This document shows positions 16,579 through 25,425 of a stretch of 42,518 nt of DNA, one piece after another. A program made the position numbers and the translations under genes. The stretch is from Nocardiopsis sp. MG754419 (GTDB lineage Bacteria; Actinomycetota; Actinomycetes; Streptosporangiales; Streptosporangiaceae), in assembly GCF_018207095.1 (NCBI RefSeq), contig NZ_QOCZ01000096.1:1-42518 (forward strand), given 5' to 3'. Within the stretch, counting starts at the first letter, position 1; every line of letters begins with the position of its first letter. Below the pieces are notes generated by a model that saw nothing but the letters and a program-made list of their open reading frames with translations, was not told where the DNA came from and did no database searches.

Positions 16579-18516
16579 TCAGTACCGGTACTGCGTGTCG
16601 GGCAGGTCGTCGTCCGGTCCGGGCGGGGGCGCGTCGTGCGCTCCGCCCACCGGCGGCGGGCCACCGAAGGCCGGACCCGAGGGAGGACCGGAGGGCGGCG
16701 GGGGCGCCGTCTCCTCGTGCATGAGGGCCGCCATGTCGGCGGACAGGGTCGACTCGTCGCTCTTGCCGCCGGGCCACTCGTCCCCGTACTCCCGGTCCTG
16801 CTCGCCCATCACCGCACCCATGTCGGCGTCGGCGGTGGACTCCACGAGTGACTCACCCGGCGCGGGCCAGGAGGAGGCGAGGAAGGCGCTGTCGTAGGCG
16901 TCGTTGTCGTCGAACGACGTACCGGTCGCGGACGGTCCGGTGAGGGGGTCCCCGGTGCTCTCGACCGAGGACGGGACCGGGTCCGTGTAGGCCTCCTGCG
17001 GGCCCGACGGCACGAACTGGGGCCCGGACGGCGGGGTCCGGGTCCACGAGGGAAGGTCCTGCGGCCCCGAGGGCACGCTCAGGGGTTCGTCGGTCACCGG
17101 CTCCGGGAAACCGAAGGCCTCGGCCGGGTCGGTGGCGGCCAGGCTCGCGCCGCTTCCGGTGGCTGCGCCCGGGTCGGCGGTGTCGGTGGGCGCCGGCCCC
17201 GAGTAGGCGGGTCCGACCGGCACGACGGTGGGCGGCAGGCCGGGCGTCGACGGGTTCTTGTTCTCGCTGCCCAGGTAGGACAGGGCGGCCACGGTCAGCG
17301 CGGCGAGCCCGGCCCGGAGCGTGGGTTCGCGTGCCGGGGAGAAGAACGGCGAGTGGTTGCTGGGGACGTTGCCCATCTTCTCGTAGGGCGTGTCACCGGG
17401 GGCCGCCTCCCACACGTCGTGCGGGGTGGCGCCCACGAACCAGAACACGTACGGGATGGGCTGCGGGTCATCGGGCAGACCGAAGCGGCAGAAGTCCTCC
17501 GTGGCCGGGGAGGGATCCGGCAGGTGGATGACGTACTCCTCGCCGAAGTAGGCGAGGTGCGCCGCGGCGACGTCACCGGTGCTCGCCGGGTCGTTGTGGG
17601 TGACCCCGCTGCCCTGGAAGCGCTCGACCTCGGGCTCGCGTCCGGCGCCGGAGGCCGCGGCCTCGGCACGCACGATCCGACCGATGGCCTGCTCCAGCTG
17701 GTCCGAGACGTTCTCGTTGAGCGCCCGGGTGCTGATCTCGAGGTAGGCCTCGTCGGGGATGATGTTGGCCTTGGTCCCGGCCTGGATCCGACCGACGGTG
17801 AGGACGGCCATCTCGCTCGGGCTGATCTCGCGGGAGACCACGCCCTGGAGTCGGCTGACGATGTTGGCGGCGATGAGCACCGGGTCGACGGTGGTGTGCG
17901 GCTGGGAGGCGTGACCGCCCTCGCCGTGGATGCGCACGCGGTAGGCGTTGGCGGCACCGAGGATGATGCCGGCCCGGTGCGAGATGAGCCCGGCGGGCTG
18001 AGAGCCCAGGTGCTGGGCGAGGATGACGTCGGGGCGCCCGAACCGGTCGAACAGGCCGTCGTCGATCATTCCCTGGGCGCCGTCGAGGGTCTCCTCGCCG
18101 GGCTGGGCCACGATCATGATCGTGCCGGCCCACTCCTGGCGGGTCTCCGACAGCAGATCCGCGACGCCGACCAGACACGCGGTGTGCGCGTCGTGGCCAC
18201 AGGCGTGCATGACGGGGACCTCGACGCCGTCGGCGTCCACCGCGGTGGCCGTGCTGGCGTAGGGAAGTCCGGTCTTCTCCTCCAGGGGGAGCGCGTCCAT
18301 GTCGGCGCGCAGCATCACCGTGGGGCCGGGACCATTGCGCAGGATGCCGACCACACCGGTGCCGCCGACGCCCTTGTGGACCTCGTAGCCGGTGCGGGTC
18401 AGCCACTCCGCGACGATGTTCGCGGTGCGCTGTTCGGAGTGCGAGAGCTCCGGGTTCTTGTGCAGGTCGACGTAGACACCCTCCACGAGCGGGAAGATCT
18501 CGTCGAGAAGCCTCAT
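16579..18516 (-). CDS. M20-family amidohydrolase with long disordered C-terminal tail
   Basis: Residues 1-415 form an M20D-type amidohydrolase/carboxypeptidase (N-acyl-amino-acid or indole-acetyl-conjugate hydrolase group): metal-binding HACGHD at 104-109, GEE at 140-142 and the dimerisation-lid segment HGEGGHASQPH. Residues 420-645 are a Pro/Ser/Gly/Asp-rich tail not normal for the family. Near its end an 11-residue element is duplicated: STADADMGAVM (560-570) and STLSADMAALM (589-599). I start at the ATG 18516 (GGAAGC upstream); the open frame runs back to 18723 but that part lacks homology. There is no signal peptide, so it is probably cytoplasmic. Operon with the M48 protease. Confidence 0.85.
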   Translation of the reverse strand: MRLLDEIFPLVEGVYVDLHKNPELSHSEQRTANIVAEWLTRTGYEVHKGVGGTGVVGILRNGPGPTVMLRADMDALPLEEKTGLPYASTATAVDADGVEVPVMHACGHDAHTACLVGVADLLSETRQEWAGTIMIVAQPGEETLDGAQGMIDDGLFDRFGRPDVILAQHLGSQPAGLISHRAGIILGAANAYRVRIHGEGGHASQPHTTVDPVLIAANIVSRLQGVVSREISPSEMAVLTVGRIQAGTKANIIPDEAYLEISTRALNENVSDQLEQAIGRIVRAEAAASGAGREPEVERFQGSGVTHNDPASTGDVAAAHLAYFGEEYVIHLPDPSPATEDFCRFGLPDDPQPIPYVFWFVGATPHDVWEAAPGDTPYEKMGNVPSNHSPFFSPAREPTLRAGLAALTVAALSYLGSENKNPSTPGLPPTVVPVGPAYSGPAPTDTADPGAATGSGASLAATDPAEAFGFPEPVTDEPLSVPSGPQDLPSWTRTPPSGPQFVPSGPQEAYTDPVPSSVESTGDPLTGPSATGTSFDDNDAYDSAFLASSWPAPGESLVESTADADMGAVMGEQDREYGDEWPGGKSDESTLSADMAALMHEETAPPPPSGPPSGPAFGGPPPVGGAHDAPPPGPDDDLPDTQYRY

Positions 18517-19047
18517 GACCACGCTTCCGTGCTGAGCGGCACGGTTGGGATCCACCGCGTGCGGCACGGTTTCCACCGCCTTCTTCGTTCTCGTCCGGGC
18601 GGAGACTGCAAGGGGAACAGCCGCCTCCGAGCACCTTATCTTCGCGAGCGTCGCGCGTTCACACCGACGCGTGCGGTCCACAGGTCGGATGATGGGGAGG
18701 ACGAGCGCATCACCGTGTGCCATGGGTTAGGGTCTGCACACGGTAAGCCATCTCCGAGGCGACCTCACGCGGGCTCGCCGGAGCCCCGCACGCCCCGCCA
18801 CCCGGGGCGAGAGCGTTCTGTGAGCTATGACCGGATTTGCGCGAACCACTGGCGATCCCCGTTATGTCTCAGTAAGGTAACGCTCCATGTTCGCCGACAG
18901 GAGACTCCGGTACCCCCCGACCGCGCCACGCGGCACCGGATCGACCGGTCCACCGCCACCGCCCGGCGGTCCCACTCCGCTCCCCTGACCCACGAAGCCC
19001 GGGGCGACGCAGCACACGCCCCACAAACCCGCACGACGGAGTCCCGA
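18517..19047. other. Divergent intergenic region
   Basis: 531 bases between the divergent M20 and acyltransferase genes, apparently without a gene; the M20 frame is open back to 18723 but with no family similarity. A less G+C-rich stretch around 18836-18886, including GTTATGTCTCAGTAAGGTAAC, has TAAGGT as a possible -10 for the rightward gene. I could not assign a matching -35. Confidence 0.45.
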
Positions 19048-20211
19048 GTGGCCTCATCCCTGACCAGTCCGATGACCCCACGAGCAAAGGACGAGCGCGA
19101 CGTGAGCGCCACCCCCGCGCACAGCGACGCGTCGACAGGCGCACCGGGCCGCGACGCCCGCCTGGACAACGCCAAGTTCATCCTGATCGCGCTGGTCGTC
19201 ATCGGCCACGCGATCGAACCGCTCACCGATTACGGGCCCACCAGTGCCCTCTATTACTGGATCTACTTCTTCCACATGCCCGCGTTCATCATGATCAGCG
19301 GCTACCTCTCCCGGTCCTTCGACGGCTCGTCGACCCGGGTGGAGAAGCTGGTGCTCTCGATCGCGGTGCCCTACCTCATCTTCTGGGGGCTGCACCAGGC
19401 GTTCTACGCGGTGGAGCGCGGCGGGCTGCCCGACTCCCTGTCGATCCTCAAGCCCACCTGGACCCTGTGGTTCCTGGTCGCGCTCTTCGTGTGGCGTCTC
19501 ACCGTTCCGGTGTGGAAGCGTCTGCGCTGGCCCGTGGCGATCGCGCTCGTCATCTCGCTCTTCGCCACGACCACCGACCTGGGGACCACTCTGTCCGTGG
19601 GGCGGGTGCTCAGCTTCCTGCCCTTCTTCGTGCTCGGGCTCAGTCTGCGCCGTGAACACTTCGCCCACCTGGACCGGCTCTGGGTCCGGGTCGGCGCCGT
19701 CGTGGTACTGACCACCACCGCCGTGCTGTCGGTGCCGATCTCCGACCGGCTCAGCCGGGACTGGTTGTTCTGGCGGGACAGCCTCACCGACCGCGACATC
19801 GACCCGCTCATGCCGAGCATCGGCATCCGCCTGGCCTTCATGGGCATCGCCCTGGCGATGACCGTCGCCGTACTGGCGCTCACGCCCAAGCGTCGGACCT
19901 GGTTCACGTCGCTCGGCGCCTACACGCTGTTCGTGTACCTGGGGCACTCGGTGATCCTGCTCGTGCTCAAGGCGTCCCCCTGGTACGACGCGATGAACGG
20001 CGCGATCGGGCTGGCCGCCACGATCGCCCTGGGCGCCGCGATCACGCTGGCACTGTGCAGCGCCTGGGTGCGCAAGGGCCTGCAGTGGGCCGTCGAGCCA
20101 CAGGCGACCTGGTTCCTGCGCCAGGACGACCAGGGGCTGGCCCACAAGCGGGCGGAGGCACGGCGGGCGGAGGACGAACCGCCGGCGAAACCCAGCGGGG
20201 CCTCCGCGTAG
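19048..20211 (+). CDS. Acyltransferase-3 family membrane protein
   Basis: 387-residue integral membrane acyltransferase (family 3; fucose 4-O-acetylase-like group). These proteins move acyl groups from cytoplasmic acyl-CoA to sugars or glycolipids of the envelope. Features: an N-terminal RDARLDNAKFILIALVVIGH segment with the conserved His of helix 1, FFHMPAFIMISGYL in helix 2-3, and about 10 hydrophobic segments. The extended C-terminus is charged. The start is uncertain: GTG 19048 has CGGAG 6 bases upstream; GTG 19102 with AAAGGA upstream is the alternative. The acceptor is unknown. Two strong hairpins follow. Confidence 0.82.
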   Translation: MASSLTSPMTPRAKDERDVSATPAHSDASTGAPGRDARLDNAKFILIALVVIGHAIEPLTDYGPTSALYYWIYFFHMPAFIMISGYLSRSFDGSSTRVEKLVLSIAVPYLIFWGLHQAFYAVERGGLPDSLSILKPTWTLWFLVALFVWRLTVPVWKRLRWPVAIALVISLFATTTDLGTTLSVGRVLSFLPFFVLGLSLRREHFAHLDRLWVRVGAVVVLTTTAVLSVPISDRLSRDWLFWRDSLTDRDIDPLMPSIGIRLAFMGIALAMTVAVLALTPKRRTWFTSLGAYTLFVYLGHSVILLVLKASPWYDAMNGAIGLAATIALGAAITLALCSAWVRKGLQWAVEPQATWFLRQDDQGLAHKRAEARRAEDEPPAKPSGASA

Positions 20212-20228
20212 GTCGTGTCCTGCCGGCT

Positions 20229-20283
20229 CTCCGCCGCGCCTCGACCGTGCTCGGGCACCTGAAGGCGGAGTGGGGATCTTCGG
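20229..20283 (-). repeat. Partial copy of the dispersed intergenic repeat
   Basis: On the minus strand this matches the 3' third of the repeat at 24014/24175: shared blocks include CCGAAG-like, CAGGTGCCCGAGCACGG and CGAGGCGCGGCGGAG. About three quarters of aligned positions agree by eye. It sits just after the acyltransferase stop and lacks the central hairpin. Confidence 0.55.
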
Positions 20284-20315
20284 CACCCGAACGGCACACC
20301 ACCCGCGGTCCCGCG

Positions 20316-20349
20316 CTCCGTGCCCGGACGAAGGGCACCGGGCACGGAG
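20316..20349 (+). terminator. Terminator after the acyltransferase gene
   Basis: Perfect 12-bp stem CTCCGTGCCCGG/CCGGGCACGGAG with a 10-base loop, about 105 bases after the acyltransferase stop. Confidence 0.6.
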
Positions 20350-20358
20350 GGGAAACGA

Positions 20359-20400
20359 CGAGGAGGGGCGGTCCGCATCGATGCGGACCGCCCCTCCTCG
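20359..20400. terminator. Perfect 42-bp palindrome, bidirectional terminator
   Basis: Bases 20359-20400 equal their own reverse complement over 42 positions, centred on ATCGAT. The palindrome lies 1 base from the stop codon of the minus-strand phosphatidyltransferase gene, in a convergent gap. Transcribed either way it would fold into a stem of up to about 19 bp. Confidence 0.75.
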
Positions 20401-20401
20401 G

Positions 20402-21331
20402 TCAGCCACCGGTACCGGAGCCGGCCGGCGGGGCCGCGGCGAGCTCGCGGCGACGTACCTCGAAGCGGCGCGACTCCTTCCACAGGCGGAGCACGAGGAC
20501 GACCTCGAAGAAGGCCAGCGCCAGGACGGAGAAGACCGCGACCGGGATGATGAGGCTGTTCAACGGGGTGAAGAAGGCCACCACCACCGTGATCGGGGCG
20601 ACCACGCACAGGAACATCTCGAACTCGATGCCGCTGAACAGGTGCGGGCGTACCCGGCGTCGCAGCAGCGCGTTGCGCACGCGCGGGTACAGACCCTTGG
20701 CAGGCGCGGGGTTCGCCTTCTCCGGAGCGTCCGCGGACTCGTCGTCCTCCGGGTCGGCGGCCGGGGCGCTGACCGCCTCGTCCCGCAGCCGGTCGGTGTC
20801 GCCGGAGGCGACCGCCAGGGCCTGCTTCATGGACTTGCGGGTCTTGGCCACCTGCGAGCCGTTGAGGTAGCGCAGCAGGTCGAAGAAGACCAGGACCGGC
20901 GCGACGATCAGGTAGGCGGCGTCGCCGGTGATCACCCACTGCCCGATCAGCAGGGCCATCACGCAGCCGAAGAACCGGATCCGGTCGAAGACGAAGTCGA
21001 CCCAGGAACCGAAGACCGAACCGTTGCCCTTGAGACGGGCGATCTTGCCGTCCATGCAGTCGAGCACGAAGCTCAGGTGGAACAGCAGGGCCCCGGCCAC
21101 CAGCCAGGCCCACCCGGCGGCACCGGCCCACACCGGGGCCACGAAGCACAGGGCCGAGAGCAGTCCCAGCACACCGGCGCCCAGCGTCAGCTGGTTCGGG
21201 GTGATGTTGGTGCGGTTCGCCGTCCACACCACCAGCCGGCCGGCCAGGGGATCGACCAGGAAGACCGTCCACCAGGCGTCCTTCGCCTTGTAGGTCTCTT
21301 CCTTGACTTGCGCGAGAGTGAAACGCGACAT
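20402..21331 (-). CDS. CDP-alcohol phosphatidyltransferase family protein
   Basis: 309-residue membrane enzyme that would transfer a substituted phosphate from a CDP-alcohol to an alcohol acceptor in phospholipid synthesis. The family motif D-x2-D-G-x2-A-R-x8-G-x3-D-x3-D is complete (DCMDGKIARLKGNGSVFG followed by SWVDFVFD). Hydrophobic segments flank it. A charged, Ala/Pro/Asp-rich loop of about 60 residues separates it from the last two segments, longer than in small PgsA proteins. Start ATG 21331 with AGGAGAA upstream. Which alcohol it uses (inositol phosphate, glycerol phosphate or another) cannot be told. Confidence 0.87.
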   Translation of the reverse strand: MSRFTLAQVKEETYKAKDAWWTVFLVDPLAGRLVVWTANRTNITPNQLTLGAGVLGLLSALCFVAPVWAGAAGWAWLVAGALLFHLSFVLDCMDGKIARLKGNGSVFGSWVDFVFDRIRFFGCVMALLIGQWVITGDAAYLIVAPVLVFFDLLRYLNGSQVAKTRKSMKQALAVASGDTDRLRDEAVSAPAADPEDDESADAPEKANPAPAKGLYPRVRNALLRRRVRPHLFSGIEFEMFLCVVAPITVVVAFFTPLNSLIIPVAVFSVLALAFFEVVLVLRLWKESRRFEVRRRELAAAPPAGSGTGG

Positions 21332-21496
21332 TCGGGAGTTCTCCTGGAGGGCGCCGTCTCCCCCGTACCCGCGGTTCACGGCGTCGTGCCGCCGAATGAG
21401 GGCATGGGTCGGGCCCCGAGTAGAGGCGGGAATCGAGTCATCATGCCAGACGGGGGTATCTCCAAGGTAATCGGTGACGGCATAATTGACCGGTAA

Positions 21497-23014
<1,518 letters not shown>

Positions 23015-23038
23015 CGTAGGCCGACCGGAGACGATGAC

Positions 23039-23064
23039 GGGGAGGGGCCCGACGGCCCCTCCCC
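23039..23064. terminator. Terminator between guaB1 and nfi
   Basis: Perfect 11-bp stem GGGGAGGGGCC/GGCCCCTCCCC with a CGAC loop, 24 bases after the guaB1 stop and 51 bases before the convergent endonuclease V stop. Confidence 0.75.
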
Positions 23065-23115
23065 TGTCGCGTGTTCGGGGTGGATCGCCCCGTACCCCTG
23101 GACACCCGCTGCGGG

Positions 23116-23892
23116 TCAGTCCCCCGTCGCGGCGTTCCTCGCCTCGTGCTCCTTGCGGTACCGCCCGCACAGACGGTCGGCGTGCCGGATGGGTTCGGGG
23201 ATCCGGTAGTCGGGCGACACCCGCAGGACGAGGTCGGCGGCCCCGGCCAGGTCCACCCGATGGCCGACGGAGACGTAGACCGGCCGGGTCCGGGCGCGGG
23301 TGCGCAGCGTGCGGCCGATCACCTCGGCCCCCTCGTCGGCCAGGGACGTGGTGTCCTCGACGAGCTCGGAGCGTCCCGCCACCATCGGGGTCCAGGAGCC
23401 GCGTTCCTCGCCCGGCATCGCGTTGCGGCCGTAGAGCACCGTCTTGGCGGAGCCGATCACCCGTGCGTCGATGAGGACCCCCAGGTGACTGGCGATCCCG
23501 AAACGGCGTGGGTGGGCCACACCGAAGCCGTCGCTGACGAACACGTCGGGGGTGACGGACAGCCCCTCGATGGCCTTGAGGACCGGGGGCAGCTCACGGA
23601 AGGCGAACAGCCCCGAGACGTAGGGGAACGCGGGTGTGTCGGCGACCAGGGAGGTGTCGACGACCTCCAGGGTGCGGGCGTCGAGGACCACCGCGGCCGC
23701 GGCGAGTTCGGTGTCGCCCACCCCGTAGCTGACGTCGAGCCCGCACACCAGCTCCACGGCGTCGGCGTCCAGGGGTTCGACCCGCACGCGGTCGGCGAGC
23801 AACCGTTGCCGGGCCACGGCCTCCTTGGGGTCGTCCGGCCAGTTCTCCGGATCCTCCAGTGCCCGGGCCGCGCGTTCGGCGATCTGTGTCAT
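23116..23892 (-). CDS. nfi: Endonuclease V (deoxyinosine 3' endonuclease)
   Basis: 258-residue DNA repair nuclease that cuts one phosphodiester 3' of deoxyinosine. Conserved blocks: GLDVSYG with the first catalytic Asp, the YVSGLFAFRELPPVLKAI segment (usually YVPGLLAFRE), SDGFGVAHPRRFGIASHLGV with the second Asp, GSAKT near the base-binding pocket, and VSVGHRVDL near the C-terminus. The Pro of YVPG is Ser here, a mild change. Start ATG 23892 with GGGGGAC upstream. The N-terminus is about 25 residues longer than in E. coli Nfi. It stands alone, convergent to guaB1. Confidence 0.92.
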   Translation of the reverse strand: MTQIAERAARALEDPENWPDDPKEAVARQRLLADRVRVEPLDADAVELVCGLDVSYGVGDTELAAAAVVLDARTLEVVDTSLVADTPAFPYVSGLFAFRELPPVLKAIEGLSVTPDVFVSDGFGVAHPRRFGIASHLGVLIDARVIGSAKTVLYGRNAMPGEERGSWTPMVAGRSELVEDTTSLADEGAEVIGRTLRTRARTRPVYVSVGHRVDLAGAADLVLRVSPDYRIPEPIRHADRLCGRYRKEHEARNAATGD

Positions 23893-24013
23893 CGTCCCCC
23901 ACCGTCTCCGACTCGACCTGCCACGCGCAGTCTAGGGCCTGCCGGTCGGGTCCCCAGGGTGTCCCGCGCACGCCCACCCCCGCACAGACCCCCGAATCAC
24001 GAGGGGGTGTGCG

Positions 24014-24160
24014 TTCGGGCGCCGGCGGGCCCTGCTCTCCGAAAACCCGTGGAGGTGCCGGAGGTGGGATTGCGAGAAACGATCCCTCCCACCGCAGGAC
24101 CCGAAGGTTCCCGCCGTGCCGTGGGGCGCCCGAACACGGGCCGAAGCGCAGCGGAGGCCC
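24014..24160 (+). repeat. Dispersed repeat, copy 1 (tandem), with internal hairpin
   Basis: About 147 bases, beginning TTCGGGCGCCGGCGGGCCCTG and ending GCAGCGGAGGCCC. It is repeated almost unchanged at 24175 after a 14-base spacer. The centre holds a 7-bp stem, GGTGGGA (24063-24069) with TCCCACC (24087-24093), enclosing TTGCGAGAAACGATCCC. Conserved blocks on either side are CGAAAACCC before the hairpin and GCAGGACCCGAAGG after it. Confidence 0.85.
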
Positions 24161-24174
24161 AAAGAGAGCAGGGC

Positions 24175-24320
24175 TTCGGGCGCCGGCGGGCCCTGATCTC
24201 CGAAAACCCGTGGAGGTGCCGGAGGTGGGATCGCGAGAAACGATCCCTCCCACCGCAGGACCCGAAGGTTCCCGCCGTGCCGTCAGGCGCCCGAACACGG
24301 GCCGAAGCGCAGCGGGGCCC
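24175..24320 (+). repeat. Dispersed repeat, copy 2 (tandem), with internal hairpin
   Basis: Second tandem copy, offset 161 bases from copy 1. By eye it differs at only about five positions (for example CTGCTCTCC to CTGATCTCC, GATTGCG to GATCGCG, and CGTGGGGC to CGTCAGGC). The hairpin is preserved: GGTGGGA 24224-24230 with TCCCACC 24248-24254. It ends 31 bases before the M23 stop codon, so it lies in the 3' flank of that minus-strand gene. Confidence 0.85.
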
Positions 24321-24351
24321 ACAGCCAACACGAGCACGACCCGAACCGTCT

Positions 24352-25188
24352 TCAGCGGGCGGAGGGTGCGACCGTGAAGGACGCGCCGTTGGCGGGAACA
24401 CCCACACCGGTCCAGGTGAAGGGCAGTCCCCCGGCGCGGTTGAGGTCGGGGTGGTCCATGAGCTGAAAGTGCAGGTGTGGTTCGGAGGAGTTGCCGGAGT
24501 TGCCACATTCCCCGATCGGCTGACCGGCGACGACACGGTCGCCCTCCCGAACGGCGATCGACCCCTTCCTGATGTGGGCGTAGGCGGCGTGGACACCACC
24601 GCCCAGATCCAGGATCACGTGGTTGCCGAAGATCCGCCGGGGCCCCGCCAGGGAACGGACGACACCCTCCGCGTACAGGTAGACCAGGCCCGGATAGGAA
24701 CCACGGCTGCGATGGTCGCGCTGCCCGTCGGAGACGCGCACGACGGTGGCGTCGGCCACCGCCACGAGCGGCGCGCCGAACGAGGGGAAGTCCGTGGCCG
24801 GGCGCATGACCGGCCACCACCCGTCGACGATCGGCCGTCCGGAGTCGATGAGGATGTCGATCGCGAAGGTCTGGCCGAGGGAGTGCACGCCGTGGCTGGG
24901 CACCTTGTCGGCCGGACCGTTCAGCCCCGTCCAGGTGCCCTCGACGGGCGGACCCACCTCGATGGCCGGTGGCGCGGGGCTTCGGGCCGCCCTGCGGGCG
25001 GCGAGCAGACCGCACACGAGCGCGACCACGTAGAGGACCGCCGCCGGGAGGGCGACGAGGCCTCCCGCGTAGGCGGGGATGGGCGCCCCCAGCATCGACC
25101 CGACGACCAGGACCAGCACCACGAGGATGAGGAACAGGAAGATCCTCATCAGTCGGTCGGCGATGACGCGCAGACCCGTTCCTTCCAT
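24352..25188 (-). CDS. M23-family metallopeptidase domain protein, membrane-anchored
   Basis: 278-residue protein with two adjacent membrane segments (about 14-34 and 42-63) followed by an extracytoplasmic LytM/M23 domain. Zinc ligands are recognisable: HSLGQTFAID (His102 and Asp111), YAHI (His204) and EPHLHFQ (His238 and His240). Family members cut peptide cross-bridges in peptidoglycan or activate other hydrolases. The ligand set looks complete, so it may be active. Start ATG 25188 with GAGGAGGGG upstream, and a promoter-like pair lies 31-58 bases upstream. The tandem repeat lies just past its stop. Confidence 0.85.
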   Translation of the reverse strand: MEGTGLRVIADRLMRIFLFLILVVLVLVVGSMLGAPIPAYAGGLVALPAAVLYVVALVCGLLAARRAARSPAPPAIEVGPPVEGTWTGLNGPADKVPSHGVHSLGQTFAIDILIDSGRPIVDGWWPVMRPATDFPSFGAPLVAVADATVVRVSDGQRDHRSRGSYPGLVYLYAEGVVRSLAGPRRIFGNHVILDLGGGVHAAYAHIRKGSIAVREGDRVVAGQPIGECGNSGNSSEPHLHFQLMDHPDLNRAGGLPFTWTGVGVPANGASFTVAPSAR

Positions 25189-25218
25189 GACCCCTCCTCG
25201 GTGTCGTGACCACCTCCA

Positions 25219-25246
25219 AGATTACGCAATTACGTATTTATTGCAA
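25219..25246 (-). promoter_or_regulatory. Putative promoter of the M23 gene
   Basis: On the minus strand TTGCAA, a 16-base spacer and TAATCT fit a housekeeping-sigma promoter in an otherwise unusually A+T-rich 30-base island. ATTACG is directly repeated 8 bases apart inside it and GCAAT/ATTGC form an inverted repeat, so an operator may overlap. Confidence 0.5.
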
Positions 25247-25388
25247 GAGCAACCGCGACCGCGCAAGGAGAGCGTCGAATCCGACCGCGGATCCCCCCTC
25301 TCGCGGAAGCGCCTCGTTGTGCCGCACCCCACAGCCCCGAACGCTCGGGGCGACGGGCGCGAACCAGTACGGTGGAGCCGTAATTTGT

Positions 25389-25402
25389 ACTGACTGGTCA
25401 GT
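25389..25402. promoter_or_regulatory. TetR-type operator before the ABC/YhgE/TetR operon
   Basis: ACTGAC-TG-GTCAGT is a palindrome with perfect 6-base arms, 23 bases before the ATG of the ATPase-like gene and next to TTGTAC and TAATTT promoter-like hexamers. Palindromes of this ACTGACnnGTCAGT type are common targets of TetR-family repressors, and the operon's third gene encodes one. Autoregulation is inferred. Confidence 0.7.
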
Positions 25403-25425
25403 TTAAAAAAAGGGGAACACCAGGG

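Larger units (their letters stand above)
23893..24351. other. Repeat-bearing intergenic region
   Basis: 459 bases between nfi and the M23 gene. It is occupied mainly by two tandem copies of the dispersed repeat (24014-24160 and 24175-24320). Open frames across it owe their length to G+C richness, and the repeat itself has no coding character. No separate promoter was assigned for nfi. Confidence 0.6.

Noticed and set aside
17353-19047. Plus-strand open frame running into the acyltransferase gene
   Set aside because: Antisense to the M20 gene; only the part from about 19048 encodes a recognisable family.
24014-24320. CRISPR array
   Set aside because: Only two copies of a 146-base unit with a 14-base spacer; a CRISPR needs short repeats with unique spacers of similar length.
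24014-24320. Insertion sequence or transposase remnant
   Set aside because: No terminal inverted repeats, target duplications or transposase codons; the unit is intergenic and structured.
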